NCBI GenBank assembly: GCA_915066865.1
Contig: CAJZEE010000011.1
Location: 1-37,064, forward strand
Reading direction: 5' to 3'
DNA: 37,064 bases
Origin: an uncultured Veillonella sp.
GTDB lineage: Bacteria; Bacillota; Negativicutes; Veillonellales; Veillonellaceae
Below are positions 14,752-23,600 of the stretch, one piece after another. The stretch's first letter is position 1. Each line of letters opens with the position of its first letter. The notes beneath the pieces were generated by a model. The model did no database searches and was not told the origin of the DNA. It saw nothing but the letters and a program-made list of their open reading frames with translations. Made by a program: the position numbers and the translations under genes.

Positions 14752-17373
14752 TTACTTTACTAATGCCCAGTTTTCTGCATGGTGTACGTCTACAATAAGA
14801 GGCACTTGTAACTCTACAACAGACTGCATTGTACTACGTAGTAACTCTTCTATAGCTTCTAATTCAGAGTTCACCACTTCAAGTACTAGTTCGTCATGCA
14901 CTTGTAATAAGAGTCGAGACGTAAAGTTTTGTTCTTCTAACTTTTGCTCTACTTGGTTCATAGCTAACTTAATGATGTCTGCGGCGGTACCTTGAATTGG
15001 CGTATTCATTGCGGTCCGCTCAGCAAAGGAACGACGGTTAAAGTTACGACTATTAATATCAGGTAACTCGCGTTGACGACCAAACATAGTGCGAACTTTG
15101 CCGGTTTCATGAGCCTCTTGAACCATTCGATCCATATACTCTTTAACCTTAGGGTAACGGCTAAAATAAAGATCAATATAGTTTTTAGCTTCACCCCGTG
15201 TAATACCAAGGTCACGAGATAAACCAAAGTCAGAAATACCGTAGATAATACCGAAGTTAATAGCCTTCGCATGGGAACGTTCTTCGCTAATTACCTCATC
15301 TTGAGATTTACCAAGCACCTCTGCCGCCGTAAATCGGTGAATATCCTTACCTTCCACAAAGGCTTTAATCAATGCTTCGTCGCCAGACAAATGAGCTAAG
15401 ATGCGCAACTCAATTTGAGAGTAATCGGCACTCACCAATGTATCATATCCAGTACCTGGATAGAATAAAGCGCGAATTTCACGGCCTTTTTCGGTGCGAA
15501 CCGGAATATTTTGCAAGTTCGGATCAGATGAGCTCAAACGACCTGTAGCCGTAACCATTTGATTAAATGTTGTATGAATACGATGTGTCTTATCATTAAT
15601 AAGAACTGCCAAACCTTCGCAATAGGTAGATACCAATTTAGCAACAGAACGGTATGCCAAGATTTTTTCAACAATCGGACTTTCATGACGAAGCATATCC
15701 AATACTTCCGCATCTGTAGAATAGCCAGTCTTAGTTTTCTTGATGATTGGCAAGTTCAACTTTTCAAACAAGATTACACCCAATTGTTTAGGTGAATTAA
15801 TATTAAACGTTTCTCCGGCTAGTTCATAAATCTCTTCTTGTACTTGAGTTAGCTCCTCTTTAAAGCGAGCCGTTGTTTCCGCCAACTTCTCTGTATCGAT
15901 ATAGATACCATTTTTCTCCATCACAACTAAGGTATGAATCAAAGGTAACTCAATTGTCTCATATAAAGACCATAACTCTTCACGGCGCGCAGACTCACAA
16001 GCAACTTCATTCATAGCGAGTAATGCTTTCACCATGGACACGCATTCTACGTCTACACTACCGTTAGCAATGCTAGGTACAGAAAAGCGCTCAGTTAGGT
16101 ATAAATAACCATAATTAGTACGCGTAGGATCTAATAAATACGCAATGAGCGACATATCGTGAACACGAGCAGTTTTATCAGCATTAAATAAAGAAATCTC
16201 AGCTGGCACATCTGCACCAAAGGCTTCAATAATCTCCTTGGTTTGAGTTGTAACGATGGCTTTGGCACCTTGTAATACAGCTAAAACAGCTTTAGTATCG
16301 TCTGTTTTTACAATAGTATCTCCATTAGATAGATAAGCATTCGTTACCGTTCTAAATGGAGTCTTACCATCTAATATGACATGCACTGCTACCGTTTTAT
16401 CTTTATAGAAGTCGGCTGTTAATACTTTAGCATCTGCTAAATCATCTAAGGAAATCTCCTCTTGTGGTGCAAATAATGAGCCTGGATCTCCAAAAGCTGC
16501 TTCCTCGCCCCCCATTACTTGAACAATGCGAGGTGTTAATTTAGTGAAGCCTAAAGTTTCAAATAAAGGCTGTACTTCAGAAGTATGGAAGTTTTGTACA
16601 AAATCTTCTACTTTATAAGATAACTCCATATCTGTTTTTATTGTTGCTAATTCACGAGATAAGAAGGCTAACTCTTTATTCTCTACGAGACGCTCTTTTA
16701 ATTTCTTACCAGAAATGTCTTCAATATGTTCGTATACAGATTCAAGATTGCCATATTCGGTAATTAATTTAAGCGCTGTTTTCTCACCTACGCCTGGTAC
16801 ACCTGGAATATTATCGGAAGAGTCACCCATAAGCGCCTTCATTTCGATAACCTTATCAGGACCATAACCATAAAGCTCCTCCATATTATCTAGAGTAACT
16901 TCTAACATATCAGAAATACCTTTTTTAGTTAAGAACACATGACTATGTTCTGTTACAAGCTGTAAATTATCGCGGTCACCTGTAATAATTTGGACAGCCA
17001 TTTCAGGGGCTCCAAACTTTTTACTTAAAGATCCAAGAATATCATCCCCTTCAAAGCCTTCTTCTTCGATGACACAAATACCCAATGCTTTTAATACATC
17101 TTGAATTAAACTAAATTGTGGACGCAAATCCTCAGGTGCATCTGGACGATTTCCTTTGTATTCACTATACATTTCAGTACGGAATGTTTGACGACCTTTA
17201 TCAAAAGCTACGGCAATATAGTCAGGATTAATTTCTTCATACAATTTAATGAGCATTGTCAAGAAACCATATACTGCATTGGTTGGTGTTCCCAAAGCGG
17301 ATTTTAATGGTGGTAATGCAAAAAATGCACGGAATAACAAACTGCTGCCATCTATAATCATTAATTTTTTCAT
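14752..17373 (-). CDS. polA: DNA polymerase I
   Basis: An 873-residue family A polymerase. The 5' nuclease domain (about 1-290) has DGSSLLFRAFFALP, EGFEGDDILG, TGDRDNLQLV and GDSSDNIPGVPGVGEKTA. The middle 3'-5' exonuclease-like domain (about 310-460) lacks the DxE and other acidic ligands and is presumably inactive, as in Bacillus PolA. The polymerase domain has motif A DYSQIELRILAHLSGD, motif B RSHAKAINFGIIYG and motif C VHDELVLEV. A GTG 12 bases upstream could extend the frame, but it is part of the GTGAGGTG ribosome site (17378-17385), so the ATG at 17371-17373 is chosen. Confidence 0.97.
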   Translation of the reverse strand: MKKLMIIDGSSLLFRAFFALPPLKSALGTPTNAVYGFLTMLIKLYEEINPDYIAVAFDKGRQTFRTEMYSEYKGNRPDAPEDLRPQFSLIQDVLKALGICVIEEEGFEGDDILGSLSKKFGAPEMAVQIITGDRDNLQLVTEHSHVFLTKKGISDMLEVTLDNMEELYGYGPDKVIEMKALMGDSSDNIPGVPGVGEKTALKLITEYGNLESVYEHIEDISGKKLKERLVENKELAFLSRELATIKTDMELSYKVEDFVQNFHTSEVQPLFETLGFTKLTPRIVQVMGGEEAAFGDPGSLFAPQEEISLDDLADAKVLTADFYKDKTVAVHVILDGKTPFRTVTNAYLSNGDTIVKTDDTKAVLAVLQGAKAIVTTQTKEIIEAFGADVPAEISLFNADKTARVHDMSLIAYLLDPTRTNYGYLYLTERFSVPSIANGSVDVECVSMVKALLAMNEVACESARREELWSLYETIELPLIHTLVVMEKNGIYIDTEKLAETTARFKEELTQVQEEIYELAGETFNINSPKQLGVILFEKLNLPIIKKTKTGYSTDAEVLDMLRHESPIVEKILAYRSVAKLVSTYCEGLAVLINDKTHRIHTTFNQMVTATGRLSSSDPNLQNIPVRTEKGREIRALFYPGTGYDTLVSADYSQIELRILAHLSGDEALIKAFVEGKDIHRFTAAEVLGKSQDEVISEERSHAKAINFGIIYGISDFGLSRDLGITRGEAKNYIDLYFSRYPKVKEYMDRMVQEAHETGKVRTMFGRQRELPDINSRNFNRRSFAERTAMNTPIQGTAADIIKLAMNQVEQKLEEQNFTSRLLLQVHDELVLEVVNSELEAIEELLRSTMQSVVELQVPLIVDVHHAENWALVK

Positions 17374-17400
17374 AATACACCTCACTTAATTCTATTCTTC

Positions 17401-17409
17401 ATTATAACA
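17401..17409 (-). promoter_or_regulatory. Candidate extended -10 promoter of polA
   Basis: The minus strand reads TGTTATAAT, a perfect TATAAT with a TG extension, about 27 bases before the polA ATG. The -35 region is poor. Confidence 0.5.
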
Positions 17410-17501
17410 TAAGGACCCTTTTAACTTTCATAAATAAAAATTAATATATTGTTACACTAGAAAATGAGTAAGTAATTTGATTTTAAAAACCACATATATG
17501 C

Positions 17502-17552
17502 TTTCCTTAATAAACAGTAGAAAATGTTTTACAAATCATGTCATTAAGGAAA
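17502..17552. repeat. Inverted repeat in the polA/rpsT divergent region
   Basis: TTTCCTTAAT (17502-17511) and ATTAAGGAAA (17543-17552) are perfect 10-base complements separated by 31 bases. They lie between the two divergent promoters, ending 20 bases before the rpsT -35. A regulatory role is possible but unproven. Confidence 0.4.
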
Positions 17553-17571
17553 ATATTGGGCTGAAAAGTCC

Positions 17572-17600
17572 TTGCGTATCAATATTTGGTATGATATAAT
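17572..17600 (+). promoter_or_regulatory. Promoter of rpsT
   Basis: TTGCGT (17572-17577) is followed after exactly 17 bases by TATAAT (17595-17600), with TGA extending the -10. It lies about 40 bases before the start codon. This is one of the best promoter matches in the window, as expected for a ribosomal protein gene. Confidence 0.75.
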
Positions 17601-17640
17601 CATTCAGGTATAAGAAACGATTTTTAAGGAGGTGACTCAA

Positions 17641-17901
17641 TTGCCAAACATTAAATCCAGTATTAGAAGCGTAAAAACGGATGCTGAACGTCGTGCGAAA
17701 AACGCCGCTGTAAAATCTCAAATTCGTACAGCAGCTCGTAAAACCGTTGAAGCTGTTCAAGCAGGCGCAGTAGAAGAAGCAAAACAAGCACTTGTTCATG
17801 CTACTAGCGTAATTGATAAAGCAGCCTCCAAAGGTGTACCTCATAAAAACACTGCAGCTCGCAAAAAATCTAACCTTGCAGCCAAAGTAAACGCTTTATA
17901 A
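17641..17901 (+). CDS. rpsT: 30S ribosomal protein S20
   Basis: An 86-residue basic protein starting at TTG (17641-17643), read as MPNIKSSIRSVKTD, which matches the canonical S20 N-terminus. An earlier in-frame GTG (17632) falls within the AAGGAGGTGA ribosome site (17626-17635) and is rejected. Repeated basic helices (RRAKNAAVKSQIRTAARK and the C-terminal KGVPHKNTAARKKS) are typical of this helical-bundle 16S-binding protein. A rare start codon fits S20 genes, where initiation is often autoregulated; that is inference here. Confidence 0.96.
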   Translation: MPNIKSSIRSVKTDAERRAKNAAVKSQIRTAARKTVEAVQAGAVEEAKQALVHATSVIDKAASKGVPHKNTAARKKSNLAAKVNAL

Positions 17902-17918
17902 TTTTAAAAGCAAGCAAG

Positions 17919-17953
17919 ACAGTCTCTCGGGTATCCGTTGAGACTGTTTTTTT
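17919..17953 (+). terminator. Intrinsic terminator of rpsT
   Basis: ACAGTCTC (17919-17926) pairs with GAGACTGT (17940-17947), with an inner CGG/CCG pairing, followed by a run of seven T (17947-17953). It begins 18 bases after the rpsT stop. Confidence 0.85.
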
Positions 17954-17972
17954 ATACCCTTTTCTTATTTAA

Positions 17973-18001
17973 TTATAAAATAATTTTTTCTTTGTTATAC
18001 A
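17973..18001 (+). promoter_or_regulatory. Candidate promoter of the RNA-repair gene
   Basis: TTATAA (17973-17978) lies 17 bases from TATACA (17996-18001), which carries a TGT extension. A small GCCC-TAT-GGGC hairpin (18017-18027) sits in the leader just before the ribosome site. The promoter follows the rpsT terminator directly, so the gene appears to be separately transcribed. Confidence 0.45.
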
Positions 18002-18046
18002 GTTATATTTTTTTAAGCCCTATGGGCAGATTAGAGGACTATTACT

Positions 18047-20251
18047 ATGAGAACACTATTATTAATGCGCGGTGCTCCTGCTAGTGGTAAGTCTCAGTGG
18101 ATTCGTGATAACAATCTTGAGGCTTACACCCTTGAAGCCGATCATTTCCGTATGATTTTACGTAGCCCTTCCCTTGGTGAGAATGGCTGGTATATTTCAC
18201 AAGAGGATAATGGTCCAGCATGGAAGCTCCTACTAGATTGTTTAGAAAAACGAATGAGCAATGGCGACTTTGTCGTCTTAGATGCTACCCACACTACATC
18301 TAAAGCTGTTAATGCTTACAAAGAATTGCTTAACAAATATAAATATACTGTATATTACTATGAACCAGATACATCCTTAGAGGATTGCTTGGCCCGTAAT
18401 GCGGCTCGCGTCGATTACAAACGAGTGCCAGAGCAAGTCATTCATCGTATGTACAAAATGATTAAAACAAGTACATTACCAAAGTTTTGTAAAAAAATTA
18501 ACTCTATTGATGAAATCAACAATTACTTTACGGTTAATCTAACAAATAGATATGATCGAGTGCGTGTTATCGGTGATATTCACGGTTGCTACACCGCATT
18601 ACAACAAGCTATTACACCGTGGGATGAAAAAACATTATACATCTTCTGCGGTGACTATTTAGAACGCGGTATTGAAAACAAAGAAATGATGTACGAAATG
18701 ATGCGTCTCAGCGCATTCCCTAATACAATTATGTTAGAAGGCAATCACGAGCGACATATTGCAAACTTTGCATTTCATACAAATTTAGATCGTTCTAAAC
18801 GCTTTATGAAAGATGTGGTAGCACCTATCGTAAAGGATATGACGAAAAAAGAAGTGGAATCACTTCAACGAGAACTGCGACTCTTTTATAAATCACTTCG
18901 TCAATGTTATCCTTTTAGCTTTCATAGCAAAAAATATTTAGTTTCCCATGGTGGTATCTCCTATGTGCCTAATATGACCTTCATAGCTACCTCAACCTTT
19001 ATTAATGGGTTTGGCGCTTACGAAACAAATATCGCTAATATCTATGATACTAATTACGAGCAAAACATGTGTCAGGACTTCATTCAAATTCACGGTCATC
19101 GTGGTGTTCCAGATGGAAAGTACTCCTTCTGTTTGGAAGGAGAAGTTGAGTTTGGTGGAGAACTAAAATACATTGATATTACAGCTAATACTTTCACCAA
19201 AAATGGAATTAAAAACGATGTATATGATAAAGATTATATGCGCCATGAATTCCAAAATATGACACAACATGTCATCTTCACACAAAATGAAGATATTAAT
19301 ATTATTGGCAATTCAAAATTAGTAAAAGTAAAACAATGTTTCCCTAACCTATATTCCTTGAACTTTACCTCTCGTGTATTTCATAAACGATTATGGAATG
19401 AAAGTACAGTACAAGCTCGTGGATTATTTGTGGATCGAATTACAGGAGATGTGAAATTACGTAGTTATAATAAATTCTTTAATCTTGGTGAGCGCCCAGA
19501 AACAGAGTTAGATAATCTAGCTAATACTCTCTCCTTTCCAGTTGAAATTAGAACGAAAGAAAATGGTTATCTTGCCATTCTTGGCGTTATCAACGAAGAA
19601 TTAGTATTTGCCTCTAAATCTACAACAGAGGGTATACATGTGGATTTATTTAAAAACCTCTTCCATAGATTACCTGAAGGCTTACAAGTAGAAATCAAAG
19701 ATTTATTAGCACGTAATAACTGCTCTATGATATTTGAGGTCATCAGCCAAGAGGATACTCATATCATTAAATACGACCAAGACCATCTCTATGTACTCGA
19801 TATGATTCAAAATACTCTAGACGTAAATGGTAAGCATATAGATGTCCCATTCTCTAGAGAAAAATTAGCTGAACTTTATACGATTTTACAAAAATATGAC
19901 ACTGACTTGATTTCCATTGTTAAAACAGTTCAACAAGTTTCTACCATGGATGAACTCCAAGGCATTATAAATAAGGAACTAAATTCATTCCATGAATCTG
20001 AAGGCTTTGTATTAGTCGATAGCAATGGTTTTATGACTAAATTCAAAGGTCCTTATTATAATACGTGGAAGCACAGACGAAATCGTATTCTAGAGCCATA
20101 TCAAAAATTTGGTAAAATTCCATATGGAAACTGTAAAAATGAAGATGACACTAAATTTGCAGACTTCCTTGGTTCATTAGATTATGATGTAGTATGTAAA
20201 TCTACCATACTTGATATTAAAGATATGATGGAAAATCAAGGCTTGCTATAA
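18047..20251 (+). CDS. Trifunctional RNA repair protein: polynucleotide kinase-phosphatase-Rnl1-type RNA ligase fusion
   Basis: A 734-residue protein with three recognisable catalytic modules. (1) About 1-160, P-loop 5'-kinase: GAPASGKS (9-16), D32, LDATHTT (78-84) and the RNxxR...VPExVI block with R117 and R121, as in T4 Pnkp. (2) About 170-380, calcineurin-type phosphatase: GDIHG (176-180), GDYLERG (202-208), GNHE (232-235), H301 and HGH (349-351). (3) About 400-734, RNA ligase of the T4 Rnl1 family: ARG (457-459), FFNL (477-480), KENG with nucleotidyl lysine K504, FEVI (563-566), EGFVL (652-656) and K665/K667 of motif V. All key residues seem present. By family knowledge it should convert 2',3'-cyclic phosphate and 5'-OH ends to 3'-OH and 5'-phosphate and seal them. 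An AGAGGA site 8 bases upstream supports the start. The gene is monocistronic between two terminators and has no Hen1 neighbour. Its role in tRNA or other RNA repair is inference. Confidence 0.9.
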   Translation: MRTLLLMRGAPASGKSQWIRDNNLEAYTLEADHFRMILRSPSLGENGWYISQEDNGPAWKLLLDCLEKRMSNGDFVVLDATHTTSKAVNAYKELLNKYKYTVYYYEPDTSLEDCLARNAARVDYKRVPEQVIHRMYKMIKTSTLPKFCKKINSIDEINNYFTVNLTNRYDRVRVIGDIHGCYTALQQAITPWDEKTLYIFCGDYLERGIENKEMMYEMMRLSAFPNTIMLEGNHERHIANFAFHTNLDRSKRFMKDVVAPIVKDMTKKEVESLQRELRLFYKSLRQCYPFSFHSKKYLVSHGGISYVPNMTFIATSTFINGFGAYETNIANIYDTNYEQNMCQDFIQIHGHRGVPDGKYSFCLEGEVEFGGELKYIDITANTFTKNGIKNDVYDKDYMRHEFQNMTQHVIFTQNEDINIIGNSKLVKVKQCFPNLYSLNFTSRVFHKRLWNESTVQARGLFVDRITGDVKLRSYNKFFNLGERPETELDNLANTLSFPVEIRTKENGYLAILGVINEELVFASKSTTEGIHVDLFKNLFHRLPEGLQVEIKDLLARNNCSMIFEVISQEDTHIIKYDQDHLYVLDMIQNTLDVNGKHIDVPFSREKLAELYTILQKYDTDLISIVKTVQQVSTMDELQGIINKELNSFHESEGFVLVDSNGFMTKFKGPYYNTWKHRRNRILEPYQKFGKIPYGNCKNEDDTKFADFLGSLDYDVVCKSTILDIKDMMENQGLL

Positions 20252-20285
20252 TTAAATAAACTCATCCTGTTTCAAGGATAAAAGC

Positions 20286-20340
20286 AAAAGGGACTGCAAC
20301 TAGAATGTGGTAAAACCACATTCTGTTACAGCCCCTTTTT
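20286..20340. terminator. Bidirectional terminator between the RNA-repair gene and ade
   Basis: A long, slightly imperfect stem (about 24 base pairs; AGAATGTGG and CCACATTCT innermost, loop TAAAA at 20311-20315) ends in T5 on the plus strand and in CTTTTGC on the minus strand. It lies between convergent genes and probably serves both. Confidence 0.8.
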
Positions 20341-20366
20341 ATATTAGCTTTTCATTAAACTTAACA

Positions 20367-22040
20367 CTAGAACTCCATCACACCTGTAGTAGTGATTCTA
20401 ATTTCTGGAATTACAGTTAATGCAAGGAAACTCAAATTAATAAAAGGATCTAGGCCTTTCGGCACGCCCATACCGTAAGCAATATCTTTCATCTTAGCTA
20501 CTTTTGCATCTACTTCTTCGTGAGGTCGATTTGTGATTAAGCCCATTACTTCAAGAGCTAGTTCCTCTACTACTTTGCCTTTACTAGCAATGACATATCC
20601 GCCGCCAATTTCGCGAATACGCTCAATAGCAACCATCATATCTGCATCGTTGTCGCCAACAACAATCAGATTATGTGAATCATGTGCAAAGGATGACGCA
20701 ATAGCACCATTTTTTAAATTGAAGCCTTTCAAAATACCAATACCATTTCTACCAGATGCTTTATACCGCTCGATACAAGTAATTTTATTGTACTCAGCAT
20801 TAGGCTTGAACAGTCCATTTTCAACAGGAACCTCTTCAACAGTTTTTTGTGTAACTATTTGCCCAGATACGATATTAATAATCGCTTGCGGACCCTCAAC
20901 AAAAACATCTAATTTATTCTTTGTGAAAGTACCTATATTAATCGTATGCAGTAATTCAGCTGGTACAACCTTCTCTTCTCTTACGAGAACACGTTCAATC
21001 ATTTTTCCTTTATAAAACACCTCGTGAATATCTACGCGTTGTTCATCATTAAGAATTACAAGATTAGCACTATAGCCGGGTGCAATAGCGCCTAAATGTT
21101 TCAAACCGTAGCATGATGCCGGATGAGTGGAGGCCATTTTATAAGCTTGGATTGGTGTCAGTCCCAGTTCAATAGAACGACGAATATTATAGCTGATATG
21201 GCCTTCTGAACGAATATCCTCAATATGTTTATCATCTGTACAGAAACCATAACGTTCCGTATTTCCTTGCTCTTCTACGAGCCCTTTCACAATGGAGTCT
21301 AGATTATGAGCCGCACTGCCCTCACGAATCCATACATAGATACCATTTTTAACTTGCTCTTTTGCTTCTTTGTAGGAAATACATTCATGATTTGTAGTAA
21401 TGCCTGCCAAACGATAACTTGCTACTTGCTCTGGTGAAAGTCCAATAATATGTCCATCCATAATTGTATCTTTAAAGTAATCTAACTTTTTCATCATGTA
21501 AGGATCACTATTGATAACACTATAACAGTCCATGACTTCACCTAATCCTAAAATACGTGGATTAGCTTGTAGCTTATGTAACATATCGCCATCTAAAATA
21601 GCGCCATTATCTTCACCTGGTACAGCGGGCACACAGGATGGAGCCATAACATATACATCACCTTGAGCCGATGCAGTTTCATTGATCATGTACTCAACAC
21701 CTGCAATACCCGCTACATTACCGGCTTCATGAGGGTCTACAATAAATCCTAACGTTCCCACTTGAGAGGCCTCAAATACGAGTTCTTTCGGATTTACCAA
21801 GGTTGATTCCAGATGGAGATGGCTGTCTATAAATCCGGGCACAATATATTTACCGCTGTAATCATATTCTGTTTCACCGCTATAGGTACCAACGCCTATA
21901 ATCGTATCATCATGAATCGCAACATCCGCTTTTACCCATTCATCAGTAAATACATTTAAAACAGATGCCCCCTTTAATACGACAGTAGCCTTATCCAACC
22001 CCTGTGCCTGTCGAGAAATTTTTTCATTAAATTGTATCAT
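20367..22040 (-). CDS. ade: Adenine deaminase
   Basis: A 557-residue amidohydrolase-family protein of AdeC type. Motifs include the metal-binding PGFIDSHLHLESTL near residue 70, LGLGEVMDC, the NHECIS block, REGSAAHNL and CTDDKH. The C-terminal domain contains SSFAHDSHNLIVVG, typical of adenine deaminase rather than other amidohydrolases. It hydrolyses adenine to hypoxanthine and ammonia. The AAGGAGG site and a 13-base gap after the NCS2 permease gene indicate an import-plus-deamination operon for purine salvage. Confidence 0.95.
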   Translation of the reverse strand: MIQFNEKISRQAQGLDKATVVLKGASVLNVFTDEWVKADVAIHDDTIIGVGTYSGETEYDYSGKYIVPGFIDSHLHLESTLVNPKELVFEASQVGTLGFIVDPHEAGNVAGIAGVEYMINETASAQGDVYVMAPSCVPAVPGEDNGAILDGDMLHKLQANPRILGLGEVMDCYSVINSDPYMMKKLDYFKDTIMDGHIIGLSPEQVASYRLAGITTNHECISYKEAKEQVKNGIYVWIREGSAAHNLDSIVKGLVEEQGNTERYGFCTDDKHIEDIRSEGHISYNIRRSIELGLTPIQAYKMASTHPASCYGLKHLGAIAPGYSANLVILNDEQRVDIHEVFYKGKMIERVLVREEKVVPAELLHTINIGTFTKNKLDVFVEGPQAIINIVSGQIVTQKTVEEVPVENGLFKPNAEYNKITCIERYKASGRNGIGILKGFNLKNGAIASSFAHDSHNLIVVGDNDADMMVAIERIREIGGGYVIASKGKVVEELALEVMGLITNRPHEEVDAKVAKMKDIAYGMGVPKGLDPFINLSFLALTVIPEIRITTTGVMEF

Positions 22041-22053
22041 ATAAGGATCCTCC

Positions 22054-23367
22054 TTACATAAAGATTTCTTTCAAAATGAAAATAAGTGCCAAGAAATACA
22101 TGACACCGGAAACATCTCGATATTTCCCAGTCAAAACCTTAATTAATACATAACTGATGAGACCCCATTCAATACCTACACCTATGGAATAAGCAAAAGG
22201 CATCATGATTATAGTTAAAAATGCTGGTAATCCTTCAGAAATATCACCGAAGTTTATATCTTTAACAGAGGCCATCATAAATAGACCTACTACGATAAGT
22301 ACCGGAGCAGTAGCCGCTACAGGAATAACCATGAGTAACGGCGCTAAAAATAAGGATGCTATAAAGAGTCCTGCAATAGTTAAAGCGGTCAAGCCTGTAC
22401 GGCCTCCCTCTGCGATACCTGCTGCCGATTCAACCGCTACGATATGAGGAGATGTACCTAGTGCACTACCAATGATAGTACCTAATGCAGATACTTTCAT
22501 ACAAGAGCTTTGTACGCCCAACTGTTTATCTTGAGGCACCTCAGCTTGATTTGTAAGACCAATCAATACGCCAACTACATTAAATAAATTAACGAACAAG
22601 AACGTAAAGGCCACAAATACCATATCTACAGATAAAAGTTCGCTCATATCATAATGAAACCAAATCGGTGCCAACGATGGTGGCATAGAAAATATCGTCG
22701 ACGGCAACTTTGTAATCCCACAGAAGAACCCAACAACCGCAGCAATGATAACGGCTAGAAATATTCCTCCTTTTACATTGCGTCCCGTAAAAACGGCGAT
22801 TAATATGATTCCCAAAATGGATATCAAGCTAGATGGTGCCTGTAAGTCCCCAATGCTCACAATAGTAGCAGGATTGCTGACGATAAGCCCAGCACTACTA
22901 AGACCAATGAGAGCGATAAACAAGCCGATACCCGCTGTTACAGCCAATTTAATTGTATGAGGTATGGCATTAAACAGATATTCTTTTAACGGTGTAACTG
23001 CGATTAGTAAAAATGCTAAACCTGCGATTAATTGAGCCGTTAACGCAAAGGCAAAGCTATGTCCCATTTGGACCACAATAGTGTAAGCAAAAAATGCATT
23101 GATACCCATACCGGATAAGCCGGCGAATGGCATATTGCTATACAAAGCTAGCAATAATGTCATAATGATAGCACTAACAGCCGTTGCCGTGAATACGGCG
23201 CCTACATCCATACCGGCAGCGCCAAGAATAGCAGGATTTACAGCTAATACATAAGAAACGCAAAGAAATGTAGTGGCTCCCGCAAATAACTCTCTCGATA
23301 CGGATGAGCCTCGTTCTGATATTTTGAATACTTTGTCCCATACACTACCTTGAACTTGTTCTCTCAT
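22054..23367 (-). CDS. NCS2 family purine permease (AzgA/PbuG type)
   Basis: A 437-residue polytopic membrane protein with about 12 hydrophobic segments. VSRELFAGATTFLCVSYVL and LSGMGINAFFAYT are typical of the AzgA-like NCS2 branch that takes up hypoxanthine, guanine or adenine by proton symport. An upstream in-frame ATG (23395-23397) would add ten residues. However, AGGAGG (23375-23380) is placed 7 bases before the ATG at 23365-23367, so the shorter form is chosen. Co-transcription with adenine deaminase suggests adenine or hypoxanthine as substrate. An inverted repeat (23413-23438) lies about 46 bases upstream. Confidence 0.93.
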   Translation of the reverse strand: MREQVQGSVWDKVFKISERGSSVSRELFAGATTFLCVSYVLAVNPAILGAAGMDVGAVFTATAVSAIIMTLLLALYSNMPFAGLSGMGINAFFAYTIVVQMGHSFAFALTAQLIAGLAFLLIAVTPLKEYLFNAIPHTIKLAVTAGIGLFIALIGLSSAGLIVSNPATIVSIGDLQAPSSLISILGIILIAVFTGRNVKGGIFLAVIIAAVVGFFCGITKLPSTIFSMPPSLAPIWFHYDMSELLSVDMVFVAFTFLFVNLFNVVGVLIGLTNQAEVPQDKQLGVQSSCMKVSALGTIIGSALGTSPHIVAVESAAGIAEGGRTGLTALTIAGLFIASLFLAPLLMVIPVAATAPVLIVVGLFMMASVKDINFGDISEGLPAFLTIIMMPFAYSIGVGIEWGLISYVLIKVLTGKYRDVSGVMYFLALIFILKEIFM

Positions 23368-23412
23368 AATAATTCCTCCTCTCGTACTTACAATCATGGG
23401 CGTATTCTCCTA

Positions 23413-23438
23413 TACTTATATATTTCCACATATAAGTA
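23413..23438. promoter_or_regulatory. Inverted repeat upstream of the permease-ade operon
   Basis: TACTTATAT (23413-23421) and ATATAAGTA (23430-23438) are perfect 9-base complements with an 8-base spacer. It resembles a dimeric repressor operator. It does not match the PurR box and no purine riboswitch core is visible. Confidence 0.45.
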
Positions 23439-23472
23439 AGAATTTCCTGTTCTTTATTAAAATCTACTCTAT

Positions 23473-23530
23473 AAAAAAATACCGCAGTATGTATTTAACT
23501 CAATTAAAGTAAATATATACTGCGGTATTT
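23473..23530 (-). terminator. Intrinsic terminator of deoB
   Basis: Arms 23477-23497 and 23510-23530 (21 bases each, one mismatch) form a long stem, outermost AAATACCGCAGTAT. On the minus strand the stem is followed by a T run and ATAGAG. It lies about 70 bases beyond the deoB stop. Confidence 0.8.
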
Positions 23531-23600
23531 CGCATATGTAATCATTTATAAAATCAATAATGTAAATCTATTCAACTCTAAATAAATATAAATTCTAGAT

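Noticed and set aside
17632..17640. GTG start for rpsT
   Set aside because: It falls inside the AAGGAGGTGA ribosome site; the TTG at 17641 gives the canonical S20 N-terminus.
23368..23600. Purine riboswitch upstream of the NCS2 permease
   Set aside because: The conserved loop-loop and junction sequences are not present; only simple inverted repeats and the deoB terminator are seen.
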